DNA of 64,000 nucleotides, taken from positions 1-64,000 of the forward strand of contig CAVQCJ010000002.1 in NCBI GenBank assembly GCA_963711005.1, written 5' to 3'. The notes below the pieces were generated by a model. That model was given only the letters and a program-made list of their open reading frames with translations, was not told the origin of the DNA and searched no databases. The stretch is from CAVQCJ01 sp963711005. GTDB taxonomy: Bacteria; Actinomycetota; Actinomycetes; Prado026. This document shows, one piece after another, positions 28,250 to 37,284 of this stretch; positions within the stretch are counted from its first letter, which is position 1, and every line of letters starts with the position of its first letter. Both the position numbers and the translations under genes were made by a program.

Positions 28250-30991
28250 GTGACCACCGGACGCGACCGCCTCCCGCTCATCAACGCCGGCCTGCCCACG
28301 CAGCTGGTCGACGTCGACCCCGAAGAGACCCAGGAGTGGCGCGAGTCGCTCGACGAGGTCATCGACAGGGCCGGTCCCTACCGCGCCCGGTTCCTCATGC
28401 TGAGCCTGCTGCAGCGGGCCAGGGAGCGTGCCGTCGGGGTCCCCTCGCTGACCACCACGGACTACATCAACACGATCACCCCGGAGCAGGAGCCCTGGTT
28501 CCCCGGCGACGAGTGGGTCGAGCGCCGGATCCGGGCGTACTGCCGGTGGAACGCCGCGATCATGGTGCACCGCGCGCAGCGCCCCGGCGTGGGGGTCGGC
28601 GGCCACATCTCGACGTACGCCTCGTCGGCCTCGCTGTACGAGGTCGGCTTCAACCACTTCTTCCGCGGCAAGGACCACCCCGGCGGCGGCGACCAGATCT
28701 ACTTCCAGGGCCATGCCTCCCCGGGCATGTACGCCCGGGCGTTCCTCGAGGGCCGGCTGAGCACCGACCAGCTGGACGGGTTCCGGCAGGAGCTGTCGCA
28801 CACCGACCGCGGGCTGTCCTCGTACCCGCACCCCCGCCTGATGCCGGACTTCTGGGAGTTCCCGACGGTCTCGATGGGCCTGGGGCCGCTCAACGCGATC
28901 TACCAGGCGCGGTTCAACAAGTACCTCAACGCACGCGGGATCAAGGACACCTCCGACCAGCACGTCTGGGCGTTCCTCGGCGACGGCGAGATGGACGAGG
29001 TGGAGTCCGTAGGCGCCATCGGGCTGGCCGCCCGCGAGGAGCTCGACAACCTCACGTTCGTCGTGAACTGCAACCTGCAGCGGCTGGACGGCCCGGTGCG
29101 CGGCAACGGCAAGGTGATCCAAGAGCTGGAGGCGCTCTTCCGCGGCGCCGGCTGGAACGTCATCAAGGTCGTCTGGGGGCGTAACTGGGACCAGCTGCTC
29201 GCCGCGGACACCGACGGCGCGCTGGTCAACATCATGAACACCACCCCGGACGGGGACTACCAGACGTTCAAGGCGGAGAACGGCGGCTTCATCCGCGAGC
29301 AGTTCTTCGGCCGTGACCCGCGGACCCGCAAGATGGTCGAAGACTGGACCGACGAGGAGATCTGGGCTCTGCAGCGCGGCGGGCACGACTACCGCAAGCT
29401 CTACGCCGCCTACAAGTCGGCCACCGAGCACTCCGGGCAGCCGACGGTGATCCTGGCCAAGACGATCAAGGGCTGGACCCTCGGCAGCCACTTCGAGGCC
29501 CGCAACGCGACGCACCAGATGAAGAAGCTGTCGCTCGAGGACCTGCAGGAGTTCCGCGACCGGCTGCAGATCCCGATCAGCGACGAACAGCTGGACGAGA
29601 AGCTGCCGCCGTACTACCACCCCGGCGCCGACTCGGACGTGATCCGGTACCTGCACGAGCGGCGGCTGGCCCTCGGCGGCTACCTGCCGGAGCGCCGCAC
29701 GGCCGCGAAACCGCTGACCCTGCCTGGCGACGGGCCGTACGAGGTGATGCGCCGCGGCTCCGGCAAGCAGCTGGTCGCGACGACGATGGCCTTCGTACGC
29801 CTGCTCAAGGAGCTGCTCAAGGACCCGGAGATCGGCGCGCGGTTCGTCCCGATCATCCCGGACGAGGCGCGCACGTTCGGGATGGACTCGTTGTTCCCGA
29901 CGCAGAAGATCTACAACCCGCTCGGGCAGCGGTACCTGTCGGTGGACCGGGAGCTGGTGCTGTCGTACCAGGAGTCCGAGACCGGCGTGATCCTGCACGA
30001 GGGGATCAACGAGGCCGGGTCGGTCGCCTCGTTCACCGCGGCCGGGACGTCGTACGCCACTCACGGCGAGCCGATGATCCCGATCTACGTCTTCTACTCG
30101 ATGTTCGGCTTCCAGCGGACGGGGGACGGCTTCTGGGCGGCCGGGGACCAGATGGCCCGCGGCTTCGTCCTCGGCGCCACCGCCGGGCGGACGACCCTGA
30201 ACGGCGAGGGCCTGCAGCACGAGGACGGCCACTCGCCGCTGCTGGCCTCGACCAACCCGGCAGTGGTGCACTACGACCCGGCGTTCGGCTTCGAGGTCGG
30301 GCACATCGTCAAAGACGGGCTGCGCCGGATGTACGGCGACCAGCCGGAGGACATCTTCTTCTACCTGACGATCTACAACGAGCCCTACGTGCAGCCCGTC
30401 GAGCCCGAGGGGCTCGACGTCACGTCGCTGCTGCGCGGGATGTACCTGTACTCGGCGGCCGACGCCACGGCGGACGGGCCGCGGGCCCAGGTGCTGGCGT
30501 CCGGCGTGGCCATGCAGTGGGCGCTGCGCGCGGCCGAGCTGCTGCGCGAGGACTGGGGCGTGCACGCCGACGTGTGGTCGGTGACGTCGTGGAACGAGCT
30601 GCGCCGGGACGGGGTGAACGCCGACCGGCACAACCTGCTCGAGCCGGGCGACACCGCCCGTACCGCGTTCGTGACCGGGCAGCTGACCGGCCGCCCGGGA
30701 CCTGTCGTGGCGGTGTCGGACTTCATGCGCGCGGTGCAGGACCAGATCCAGCCGTGGGTGCCCGGCGGCGAGCTGACGGCGCTCGGGACGGACGGCTGGG
30801 GGTTGTCGGACACTCGCGGCGCGCTGCGCCGGCACTTCAAGGTGGACGCGGAGTCGATCGCGGTGGCGACGCTCGAGGCGCTGGTGCGGCGCGGCGAGGT
30901 CGACGCCGCGCTGCCGGCCAAGGCCATCGAGAAGTACCAGCTGCTGGACGTCCGGGCCGCTGACCCGGGGCTGTCGATGGGTGACTCGTAG
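28250..30991 (+). CDS. aceE: Pyruvate dehydrogenase E1 component (homodimeric type)
   Basis: A 913-residue thiamine-diphosphate enzyme: pyruvate decarboxylation and acetyl transfer to lipoyl-E2 in the pyruvate dehydrogenase complex. N-terminal motif LVDVDPEETQEWRESLDEVI, the ThDP motif GDGEMDEVES..NLQRLDG starting at residue 244, active-site block FVPIIPDEARTFGMD and HEDGHSPLLAS. Complete length for the AceE family. GTG at 28250 gives the conserved N-terminus. There is no Shine-Dalgarno sequence, and ACAGAAT ends about eight bases upstream, so the mRNA may be leaderless. The PHP gene is convergent, 3 bp away. Confidence 0.97.
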   Translation: MTTGRDRLPLINAGLPTQLVDVDPEETQEWRESLDEVIDRAGPYRARFLMLSLLQRARERAVGVPSLTTTDYINTITPEQEPWFPGDEWVERRIRAYCRWNAAIMVHRAQRPGVGVGGHISTYASSASLYEVGFNHFFRGKDHPGGGDQIYFQGHASPGMYARAFLEGRLSTDQLDGFRQELSHTDRGLSSYPHPRLMPDFWEFPTVSMGLGPLNAIYQARFNKYLNARGIKDTSDQHVWAFLGDGEMDEVESVGAIGLAAREELDNLTFVVNCNLQRLDGPVRGNGKVIQELEALFRGAGWNVIKVVWGRNWDQLLAADTDGALVNIMNTTPDGDYQTFKAENGGFIREQFFGRDPRTRKMVEDWTDEEIWALQRGGHDYRKLYAAYKSATEHSGQPTVILAKTIKGWTLGSHFEARNATHQMKKLSLEDLQEFRDRLQIPISDEQLDEKLPPYYHPGADSDVIRYLHERRLALGGYLPERRTAAKPLTLPGDGPYEVMRRGSGKQLVATTMAFVRLLKELLKDPEIGARFVPIIPDEARTFGMDSLFPTQKIYNPLGQRYLSVDRELVLSYQESETGVILHEGINEAGSVASFTAAGTSYATHGEPMIPIYVFYSMFGFQRTGDGFWAAGDQMARGFVLGATAGRTTLNGEGLQHEDGHSPLLASTNPAVVHYDPAFGFEVGHIVKDGLRRMYGDQPEDIFFYLTIYNEPYVQPVEPEGLDVTSLLRGMYLYSAADATADGPRAQVLASGVAMQWALRAAELLREDWGVHADVWSVTSWNELRRDGVNADRHNLLEPGDTARTAFVTGQLTGRPGPVVAVSDFMRAVQDQIQPWVPGGELTALGTDGWGLSDTRGALRRHFKVDAESIAVATLEALVRRGEVDAALPAKAIEKYQLLDVRAADPGLSMGDS

Positions 30992-30994
30992 GGC

Positions 30995-32023
30995 TCAGCC
31001 GCTGCGGTGGCCGTGCGCGAGGACGTCTGCCAGCGGCCAGGCGTCGACCACCTGGTCGGCTTTCACTCCGCACTCCTGCGCGCGCTCGCAGCCGTACGGC
31101 TGCCAGTCGAGCTGGCCGGGGGCGTGCGCGTCGGTGTCGACGGAGAACAGGCAGCCCGTCTCGACCGCGAGGCCCAGCAGGCGGCGCGGCGGGTCGAGGC
31201 GCTCGGGGCGGGAGTTGACCTCGACGGCGACCCCGAAGCGCCGGCACGCCTCGAAGACGATCTCCGCGTCGAACTCCGACTCCGGCCGGCTGCGGTTGCC
31301 CGTCACCATCCGGCCGGTGCAGTGGCCCAGGACGTCGACGGCCGGGTTGGCGATCGCGGCGACCATCCGCGGGGTCATGTACGCCGAGGGCATCCGCAGC
31401 TTGGAGTGCACCGAGGCGACCACGACGTCGAGGCGGGACAGCAGCGCCGGGTCCTGGTCGAGCGAGCCGTCCTCGAGGATGTCCACCTCGATCCCGGTCA
31501 GGATCCGAAACGGCGCCAGCTCCTCGTTCAGCGCGGCCACGACGTCGAGCTGCTGGAGCAGTCGCTCCACCGACAGGCCGTTGGCGACCGTGAGCCGGGG
31601 AGAGTGGTCGGTGAGCGCGACGTACTCGTGCCCGAGGTCCCGTGCCGCCAGCGCCATCTCACGGATCGGCGAGCCGCCGTCGGACCAGTCCGAGTGGGTG
31701 TGCAGGTCACCGCGCAGCCGGGCCCGCAGCTCGGCGCCCCCCGCCGCGACCGGACCCTCGTGCTCGGCCTCGAGCCGTTCCAGGTACTCCGGGACCTCGT
31801 CGCCTGCGGCCTGCACGATGACCCGCTCGGTGACGGCGCCGATACCGGGAAGCTCCTTGAGGGTCCCGGCCTGCAGCCGGGCCACCAGGTCGGCCTCGTC
31901 GAGGCCGTCGACCACCGCGGCCGCCGTGCGGAAGGCCTGCACCCGGTACGTCGGCTCCAGCGCTCGCTCGAGGAGGTAGGCGATCCGGCGCAGCGCGACC
32001 GTCGCCGACTCCCGGGCACCCAC
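30995..32023 (-). CDS. HhH- and PHP-domain protein (PolX-like phosphoesterase)
   Basis: A 342-residue protein. Residues 1-90 are a helix-hairpin-helix region (LQAGTLKELPGIGAVTERVI) as in DNA polymerase X C-terminal parts. Residues 105-340 are a PHP domain with metal ligands: GDLHTHSDWSDG (H110, H112, D115, D117-type), VALTDHSPRL, GIEVDILEDG, VVVASVHSKL, LGHCTGR, and FSVDTDAHAP. Family members are metal-dependent nucleases or phosphatases. The polymerase domain of PolX is absent. GTG/ATG-type start at 32023. Convergent with aceE. Confidence 0.9.
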   Translation of the reverse strand: MGARESATVALRRIAYLLERALEPTYRVQAFRTAAAVVDGLDEADLVARLQAGTLKELPGIGAVTERVIVQAAGDEVPEYLERLEAEHEGPVAAGGAELRARLRGDLHTHSDWSDGGSPIREMALAARDLGHEYVALTDHSPRLTVANGLSVERLLQQLDVVAALNEELAPFRILTGIEVDILEDGSLDQDPALLSRLDVVVASVHSKLRMPSAYMTPRMVAAIANPAVDVLGHCTGRMVTGNRSRPESEFDAEIVFEACRRFGVAVEVNSRPERLDPPRRLLGLAVETGCLFSVDTDAHAPGQLDWQPYGCERAQECGVKADQVVDAWPLADVLAHGHRSG

Positions 32024-32054
32024 CCGTCCAGGCTAGGCCCGCCGCCGCACCTCT

Positions 32055-32122
32055 CCCCGCGATCTTGAGAGATGCAGAGGCGACACGCCGTGGCGGGCCC
32101 TGCATCTCTCAAGATCGCGGGG
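32055..32122. repeat. Long perfect palindrome (23-bp arms, 22-bp loop) in divergent region
   Basis: Left arm 32055-32077 and right arm 32100-32122 are perfect reverse complements; the arm reads CCCCGCGATCTTGAGAGA and continues to ATGCAG. It lies between the divergent PHP and fasR genes, so it is not a terminator for either. It may be a member of a dispersed palindromic (REP/MITE-like) family or a regulator site. Confidence 0.92.
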
Positions 32123-32185
32123 ATGGGGGGTGGGGTTGTGGGAGTTGGACAACATGAGTCGCAGGGGTCCCCCTAGTCTGGCTGG

Positions 32186-33361
32186 GTGACTACGGGTCCG
32201 GTGGCCACCGTCCGCCGGCTGGAGCGGGCCATCTCCCGGCTCGGCGCCGAGGCGATCGAGCGCATGGACGAGACCTTGCCCTGGTACGCGGCGATGCCGC
32301 CCGACCAGCGGTCCTGGGTCGGGCTGGTCGCGCAGGCGGGCATCGCCGCGTTCATCGAGTGGTTCCGCGACCCCGGGCCGGAGCCGGCCATCACCGCGGA
32401 CGTGTTCGGGACGGCCCCGCGCGAGCTGGCCCGCGCGGTGACCCTGCAGCAGACGGTCGAGCTGATCCGCGTGACGATCGCGGTGGTCGAGGACAACGCC
32501 TCCGAGCTCGCCGCCCCGGGCGACGAGCAGATGCTGCGCGAGTCCGTGCTGCGCTACTCCCGGGAGATCGCCTTCGCCGCCGCCCAGGTCTACGCGCAGG
32601 CCGCCGAGTCCCGCGGCGCCTGGGACGCCAGGCTGGAGGCGCTCGTCGTGGACGCGCTCCTGCGCGGCGAGGTCGACGAGCCGGTACGGAGCCGGGCGTC
32701 CGCGCTCGGCTGGGGACAGCGCGGCAATGTCGCCGTCCTCGTCGGCCTGGCCAGGGACGCCGCGCCGGACGCGGTCGCCGAGGGCGTGCAGCGGGCCGCC
32801 CGCGCGACCGGGCTGGACGCGATCAGCGCGGTGCACGGCGACCGGCTGGTGGTCGCGGTCGACGGCGTGCGGGACGCGGACGCCGTCAAGCCGGCCCGCC
32901 ACTTCGCCGCACAGTTCGCGTCCGGGCCGGTGGTGGTCGGGCCGGTCGTCCCCGACCTGACCGAGGCGGGCCGGTCGGCCGCGGAGGCGGTCGCCGGGCT
33001 CCGGGCCGCGGCCGCCTGGCCGTCCGCGCCGCGGCCGGTGGCGTCCGACCAGCTGCTGCCCGAGCGCGCGCTGGACGGCGACCCGCTGGCCAGGGCCCGG
33101 CTGGTCGGGCAGGGCTTCCGGCCGATCGTCGGCGCCAGCGGGGACCTGCTGAGCACGCTGAGCGCGTACCTGGAGGCGTCCGGCTCGATCGAGGGCGCCG
33201 CCCGGGCGTTGTTCGTGCACCCCAACACCGTCCGGTACCGGCTGCGGCGGGTAGGCGGCCTCACCGGCTTCGTCCCGACCGAGCCGCGCGGAGCGTTCGC
33301 GCTCCGGGTGGCGCTCGCCCTCGGCCGCCTCGAAGACGCCGATCTTGTAGGAAACCTCTAA
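32186..33361 (+). CDS. fasR: PucR/CdaR-type activator of fatty-acid synthesis genes
   Basis: A 391-residue regulator with a PucR C-terminal helix-turn-helix (SIEGAARALFVHPNTVRYRL, about residues 331-350) and a middle GGDEF-like non-catalytic region. In Streptomyces coelicolor, FasR is encoded directly upstream of fabD-fabH-acpP-fabF and activates them in response to acyl-chain status. The same position here, 69 bp before fabD, supports the name. GTG at 32186 is the only start before the first helix. Confidence 0.88.
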   Translation: MTTGPVATVRRLERAISRLGAEAIERMDETLPWYAAMPPDQRSWVGLVAQAGIAAFIEWFRDPGPEPAITADVFGTAPRELARAVTLQQTVELIRVTIAVVEDNASELAAPGDEQMLRESVLRYSREIAFAAAQVYAQAAESRGAWDARLEALVVDALLRGEVDEPVRSRASALGWGQRGNVAVLVGLARDAAPDAVAEGVQRAARATGLDAISAVHGDRLVVAVDGVRDADAVKPARHFAAQFASGPVVVGPVVPDLTEAGRSAAEAVAGLRAAAAWPSAPRPVASDQLLPERALDGDPLARARLVGQGFRPIVGASGDLLSTLSAYLEASGSIEGAARALFVHPNTVRYRLRRVGGLTGFVPTEPRGAFALRVALALGRLEDADLVGNL

Positions 33362-33429
33362 CTTCGAACCCGCAACGTGGTCGAGGTCGATACCGCTTGG
33401 ACAGGCCCGACTGCGGAAGCGTGGACCCC

Positions 33430-34608
33430 GTGCTCGCCATCGTCGCGCCCGGACAGGGCGCCCAGGTCCCCGGTTTCCTCGCCCCCTGGCTCGAGCTCCC
33501 CCAGGTGCGCCCTCGGCTCAACTGGCTGTCCGCCTGTGCGGGCATGGATCTGGCCCACTTCGGTACGGAGGCCGGCGCGGAGACGATCCGGGACACCGCG
33601 GTCGCGCAGCCGCTCATCGTGGCCGCCGGGCTGATCCCGCTGCTCGAGCTGTTCCCGCACCCGACGGAGGCGTTCCGGATGGTCGGCGTCGGCGCCGGCC
33701 ACTCGGTCGGCGAGCTGACCGCGGCGGCCGCCGCGCACGTCATCTCGGCCGAGCAGGCCATGGTCCTGGTACGCGAGCGCGGCCGCGCCATGGCCGAGGC
33801 TGCGGCGGCCACCCCGACCGGCATGACCGCGATCCTGGGCGGCGACCGGGACACGGTCCTGGCCAAGCTGGCCGAGCACGGCCTGGTCGCGGCGAACGAG
33901 AACGGTGCCGGGCAGATCGTCGCCGGCGGCACGCTCGAGCAGCTCGCCGCGCTGCAGGCCGACCCGCCCGAGGGCGCCCGGCTGCGGCCGCTCGAGGTGG
34001 CCGGCGCCTTCCACACCGAGCACATGGCGTCCGCCGTCGGACACCTGCGCGCGCTGGCCGGGTCGGTCAGCACGCACGACCCGCGCACCAGGCTGCTGTC
34101 CAACCGAGACGGAGCCGTGGTGCACGACGGGCGCGCGGTCCTGGCCCGGATGGTCGACCAGCTGGCGAACCCGGTCCGCTGGGACCTGTGCATGCGGACG
34201 ATGTCCGACCTCGGCGTCACCGGGCTGCTCGAGCTGCCGCCCGCGGGCACCTTGACCGGGCTGGCCAAGCGCTCCATCCCCGGCGTCGAGGTCGTCGCTC
34301 TGAAGACGCCGGACGACCTGGACGCGGCCCGCGACCTGGTCCGCCGGCACGGCAGCACGAACCCGGTCAACGACTCCCCCACCTGGCGCCTGCTGGTCGC
34401 GCCGGCCAAGGGCACCTTCCGGCGCTCGGAACAGGCCGCCCAGCTGTCCCCCGGCCAGTCCGTGGGGATGGTCATCACCCTCCGCGACGAGCAGCCCGTG
34501 CTGGCGCCGCACGGCGGTCACGTGGTCGAGTGGCTGGTCGAGGACGGGGACCCGGTCGCCCCCGGCCAGCCCCTGGTCCGGCTCCACCCCGAGGCGGTGC
34601 CCGCATGA
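33430..34608 (+). CDS. fabD: Malonyl-CoA:ACP transacylase with C-terminal biotinyl/lipoyl-like extension
   Basis: A 392-residue transacylase that loads malonyl groups onto ACP. LAIVAPGQGAQVPGFLAPWL at the N-terminus; nucleophile S92 in GHSVGE; catalytic H195 in GAFHTEHM; GQIVAGG. Usual FabD length is about 310. The extra 80 residues (about 308-392) end in a hammerhead-like segment (GMVITLRDEQPVLAPHGGHV, then EWLVEDGDPVAPGQPLVRLH), like biotinyl/lipoyl domains but with no lysine at the modification turn. Start: GTG 33430 rather than 33421, because GGAAG is then ten bases upstream and the N-terminus fits the family. Stop overlaps fabH (ATGA). Confidence 0.94.
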   Translation: MLAIVAPGQGAQVPGFLAPWLELPQVRPRLNWLSACAGMDLAHFGTEAGAETIRDTAVAQPLIVAAGLIPLLELFPHPTEAFRMVGVGAGHSVGELTAAAAAHVISAEQAMVLVRERGRAMAEAAAATPTGMTAILGGDRDTVLAKLAEHGLVAANENGAGQIVAGGTLEQLAALQADPPEGARLRPLEVAGAFHTEHMASAVGHLRALAGSVSTHDPRTRLLSNRDGAVVHDGRAVLARMVDQLANPVRWDLCMRTMSDLGVTGLLELPPAGTLTGLAKRSIPGVEVVALKTPDDLDAARDLVRRHGSTNPVNDSPTWRLLVAPAKGTFRRSEQAAQLSPGQSVGMVITLRDEQPVLAPHGGHVVEWLVEDGDPVAPGQPLVRLHPEAVPA

Positions 34609-35633
34609 GCGGCGAGGCGAAGCGCCGCAAGACCGCGCTGGCCACCACGAAGGCCGGCGCCACCCACGCGCGCATCCTCGGTGTGGGCGGCTACCGCCCC
34701 GCCCAGGTCATCACCAACGAAGAAGTCGTCACCCGGATCGACTCCTCGGACGAGTGGATCCGAGAGCGGTCCGGGATCGTCACCCGGCACGCCGCTGCCG
34801 CCGACGAGACCGTCATCGACATGTCCGCCGTCGCCGCGGAGAAGGCCCTGGCCAACGCCGGCGTCACCGCCGACCAGCTCGGCTGCGTGATCGTCGCCAC
34901 CGTCACGCACCTGTGGCAGACCCCGTCCGCGGCCGCGATCCTCGGCAACCGGCTGGGCGCGACGAACGCCGCGGCGTTCGACATCTCCGCGGCCTGCGCC
35001 GGCTTCTGCCACGCGCTCGCCCTCGCCAACGACATGGTCCGCGCCGGTACTGCCGAGCACGTCCTCATCGTCGGCGTCGAGAAGCTGACGGACATGGTCG
35101 ACCCGTACGACCGCGGGACCGCGTTCCTGTTCGGCGACGGCGCGGGCGCGGCCGTCGTCGGTCGCTCGGCCACCCCCGGGATCGGCCCGGTCGTGTGGGG
35201 CGCCGACGGCAGCCAGTCCACCGCGATCACGCAGACCGAGTCGTGGCAAGTCCTCAAGGACGACCCGGGGCACAAGTTCCCGACCCTGGCCATGAACGGG
35301 CAGCAGGTGTTCCGGTGGGCGGTGTTCCAGATGGCGCCGGTCTGCGAGCAGGCCCTGGCCGCCGCAGGCATCACCGCGGCCGACCTGGACGCCTTCATCC
35401 CGCACCAGGCCAACCTGCGGATCATCGACGCCATGGTCAAGAAGCTCGAGCTCCCGGACACTGTCGCGGTCGCCCGGGACATCGTCGACACCGGCAACAC
35501 ATCCGCGGCGTCGGTCCCGCTCGCCATGGAGCGCATGCTGGACAGCGGGCAGGCACCGCACGGCGGGGTGGCCCTGCTGATCGGCTTCGGCGCCGGCCTG
35601 TCGTTCGCCGCCCAGGTCGTGGTCCTGCCGTGA
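34605..35633 (+). CDS. fabH: 3-oxoacyl-ACP synthase III
   Basis: A 342-residue condensing enzyme that starts fatty-acid synthesis by joining acyl-CoA (in actinomycetes often branched) to malonyl-ACP. Catalytic triad C131 (DISAACAGFC), H267 (IPHQANLRI) and N298 (DTGNTSAASVP). The LQQ-type FabH motif ERSGIVTRH is present. N-terminal extension of about 18 residues (AKRRKTALATTKAGAT) is longer than usual. Translationally coupled to fabD. Confidence 0.97.
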   Translation: MSGEAKRRKTALATTKAGATHARILGVGGYRPAQVITNEEVVTRIDSSDEWIRERSGIVTRHAAAADETVIDMSAVAAEKALANAGVTADQLGCVIVATVTHLWQTPSAAAILGNRLGATNAAAFDISAACAGFCHALALANDMVRAGTAEHVLIVGVEKLTDMVDPYDRGTAFLFGDGAGAAVVGRSATPGIGPVVWGADGSQSTAITQTESWQVLKDDPGHKFPTLAMNGQQVFRWAVFQMAPVCEQALAAAGITAADLDAFIPHQANLRIIDAMVKKLELPDTVAVARDIVDTGNTSAASVPLAMERMLDSGQAPHGGVALLIGFGAGLSFAAQVVVLP

Positions 35634-35719
35634 ACGCCGCCGCCCGCGCGCCCCGATAACCTCACCTCGCACCGTCCGCGCCCGCGGTCGGCACCCCTCC
35701 CCGAAGGAGCACCCCCAGC

Positions 35720-35965
35720 ATGGCCACCCAGCAGGAGATCCTCTCCGGCCTCGCCGAGATCGTGAACGAGGTCGCCGGCGTCCCGGTCGAAGACGTCCAG
35801 ATGGACAAGTCGTTCATCGACGACCTGGACATCGACTCGCTGTCCATGGTCGAGGTCGTCGTGGCCGCCGAGGAGCGCTTCGACGTGAAGATCCCGGACG
35901 ACGACGTCAAGGGCCTGCAGACCGTGGGCGACGCCGTCACGTACATCGCGAAGGCCGGCGGCTGA
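35720..35965 (+). CDS. acpP: Acyl carrier protein
   Basis: An 81-residue acidic ACP. The phosphopantetheine attachment serine is S40 in LDIDSLSMVE (DSL motif). Carries growing acyl chains among FabD, FabH and FabF. GGAGCACCCCCAGC precedes ATG 35720. 86 bp after fabH, and 47 bp before fabF. Confidence 0.98.
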   Translation: MATQQEILSGLAEIVNEVAGVPVEDVQMDKSFIDDLDIDSLSMVEVVVAAEERFDVKIPDDDVKGLQTVGDAVTYIAKAGG

Positions 35966-36012
35966 CCACCGGCACCGCACCCGAGACCGACGCACGAGGA
36001 GGAACGACCGAA

Positions 36013-37284
36013 GTGGGCGAGCAGACCGACCGGCCCGACCGGAGCACCGTGGTGGTCACCGGGCTGGGCGCGTCCTCCCCGCTCGGCGGCGACGTCGCCA
36101 CGACGTGGGCGGGGATGCTGGCCGGGCGGTCGGGCATCCGCACGCTTACCCAGGAGTGGGCCGCGGACCTGCCCGTCCGCTTCGCCGGCACGATCGCCGT
36201 CGAACCACTCGAGGTGATGGACCGGGTCGAGGCGCGCAAGCTCGATCGGACCGAGCAGCTGGCGCTCATCGCGGCGCGAGAGGCGTGGGCCGACGCCGGC
36301 TCGCCGCAGCCCGACCCCGAGCGCCTCGGCGTCGTGATCGGGACCGGCATCGGCGGCGCGATCAGCCTGCTCGACGCGTGGGACACCCTGCGCGAGAAGG
36401 GCCCGCGGCGGGTGTCCCCGCACACCATCACGATGCTCATGCCGAACGGTCCGGCGGCTTGGGTGGGGCTGGAGCTGGGCGCCCGGGCGGGTGTCCACAC
36501 TCCGGTGTCGGCGTGCGCCTCCGGCGCCGAGGCGGTCTCTGCCGGGGTGCAGATGATCCGCTCCGGGCGGGCCGACATCGTGGTCGTCGGCGGTACAGAG
36601 GCGTGCATCCACCCGCTCCCGCTCGCCGCGTTCGCCTCGATGATGGCGCTGTCCAAGCGCAACGACGAGCCGGAGCGCGCCTCTCGCCCGTACGACAAGG
36701 GTCGGGACGGCTTCGTCTTCGGCGAGGGCGCGGGCGTCTTGGTGCTGGAGTCCGCCGAGCACGCCGCCGCCCGCGGTGCGCGGGTCTACGCGACGGTCGA
36801 CGGCATCGGCATCACCTCGGACGGGCACCACATCGCCCAGCCCGACCCGGACGGGTCCGGCGCGATCCGGGCGATCCGGGCCGCGATCGCCGACGCCGGC
36901 GCGACGCCGGACGAGATCGTGCACGTCAACGCGCACGCCACCTCCACCCCGCAGGGCGACGTCGCCGAGGCCAACGCCATCCGCAGCGCGCTCGGCGACG
37001 CGGCCGACCATGCCGCGGTGTCGGCGACGAAGTCGATGACCGGGCACCTGCTCGGGGCGGCCGGCGCGATCGAGTCGATCGCCACCGTCCTGGCCCTGCA
37101 CGACAAGGTCGCGCCCCCGACGATCAACCTCGAGGACCCCGACGACGAGGTGCGGCTGGACGTGGTCAGCGGCTCGCCCCGGCCACTCGCGGCCAGCACC
37201 GCGGGCGGACGGCTCGCCGCGCTCAACAACTCCTTCGGCTTCGGCGGGCACAACGTGGCCGTGGTGTTCCGGAGCGCCCCGTGA
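36013..37284 (+). CDS. fabF: 3-oxoacyl-ACP synthase II
   Basis: A 423-residue ketosynthase for chain elongation. Active-site C168 (SACASGAEA), histidines in VNAHATSTPQGD (about 308) and SMTGHLLGAAG (about 343), and the C-terminal NNSFGFGGHN. Equivalent to KasA/KasB in mycobacteria. GAGGAGG precedes GTG 36013. Stop overlaps the AccD start (GTGA). Confidence 0.97.
   Translation: MGEQTDRPDRSTVVVTGLGASSPLGGDVATTWAGMLAGRSGIRTLTQEWAADLPVRFAGTIAVEPLEVMDRVEARKLDRTEQLALIAAREAWADAGSPQPDPERLGVVIGTGIGGAISLLDAWDTLREKGPRRVSPHTITMLMPNGPAAWVGLELGARAGVHTPVSACASGAEAVSAGVQMIRSGRADIVVVGGTEACIHPLPLAAFASMMALSKRNDEPERASRPYDKGRDGFVFGEGAGVLVLESAEHAAARGARVYATVDGIGITSDGHHIAQPDPDGSGAIRAIRAAIADAGATPDEIVHVNAHATSTPQGDVAEANAIRSALGDAADHAAVSATKSMTGHLLGAAGAIESIATVLALHDKVAPPTINLEDPDDEVRLDVVSGSPRPLAASTAGGRLAALNNSFGFGGHNVAVVFRSAP

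Noticed and set aside
28250..30991. Start of aceE much further upstream in the same open frame
   Set aside because: Upstream frame runs through the DUF3052 gene on the other strand and has no AceE similarity; family N-terminus starts at GTG 28250.
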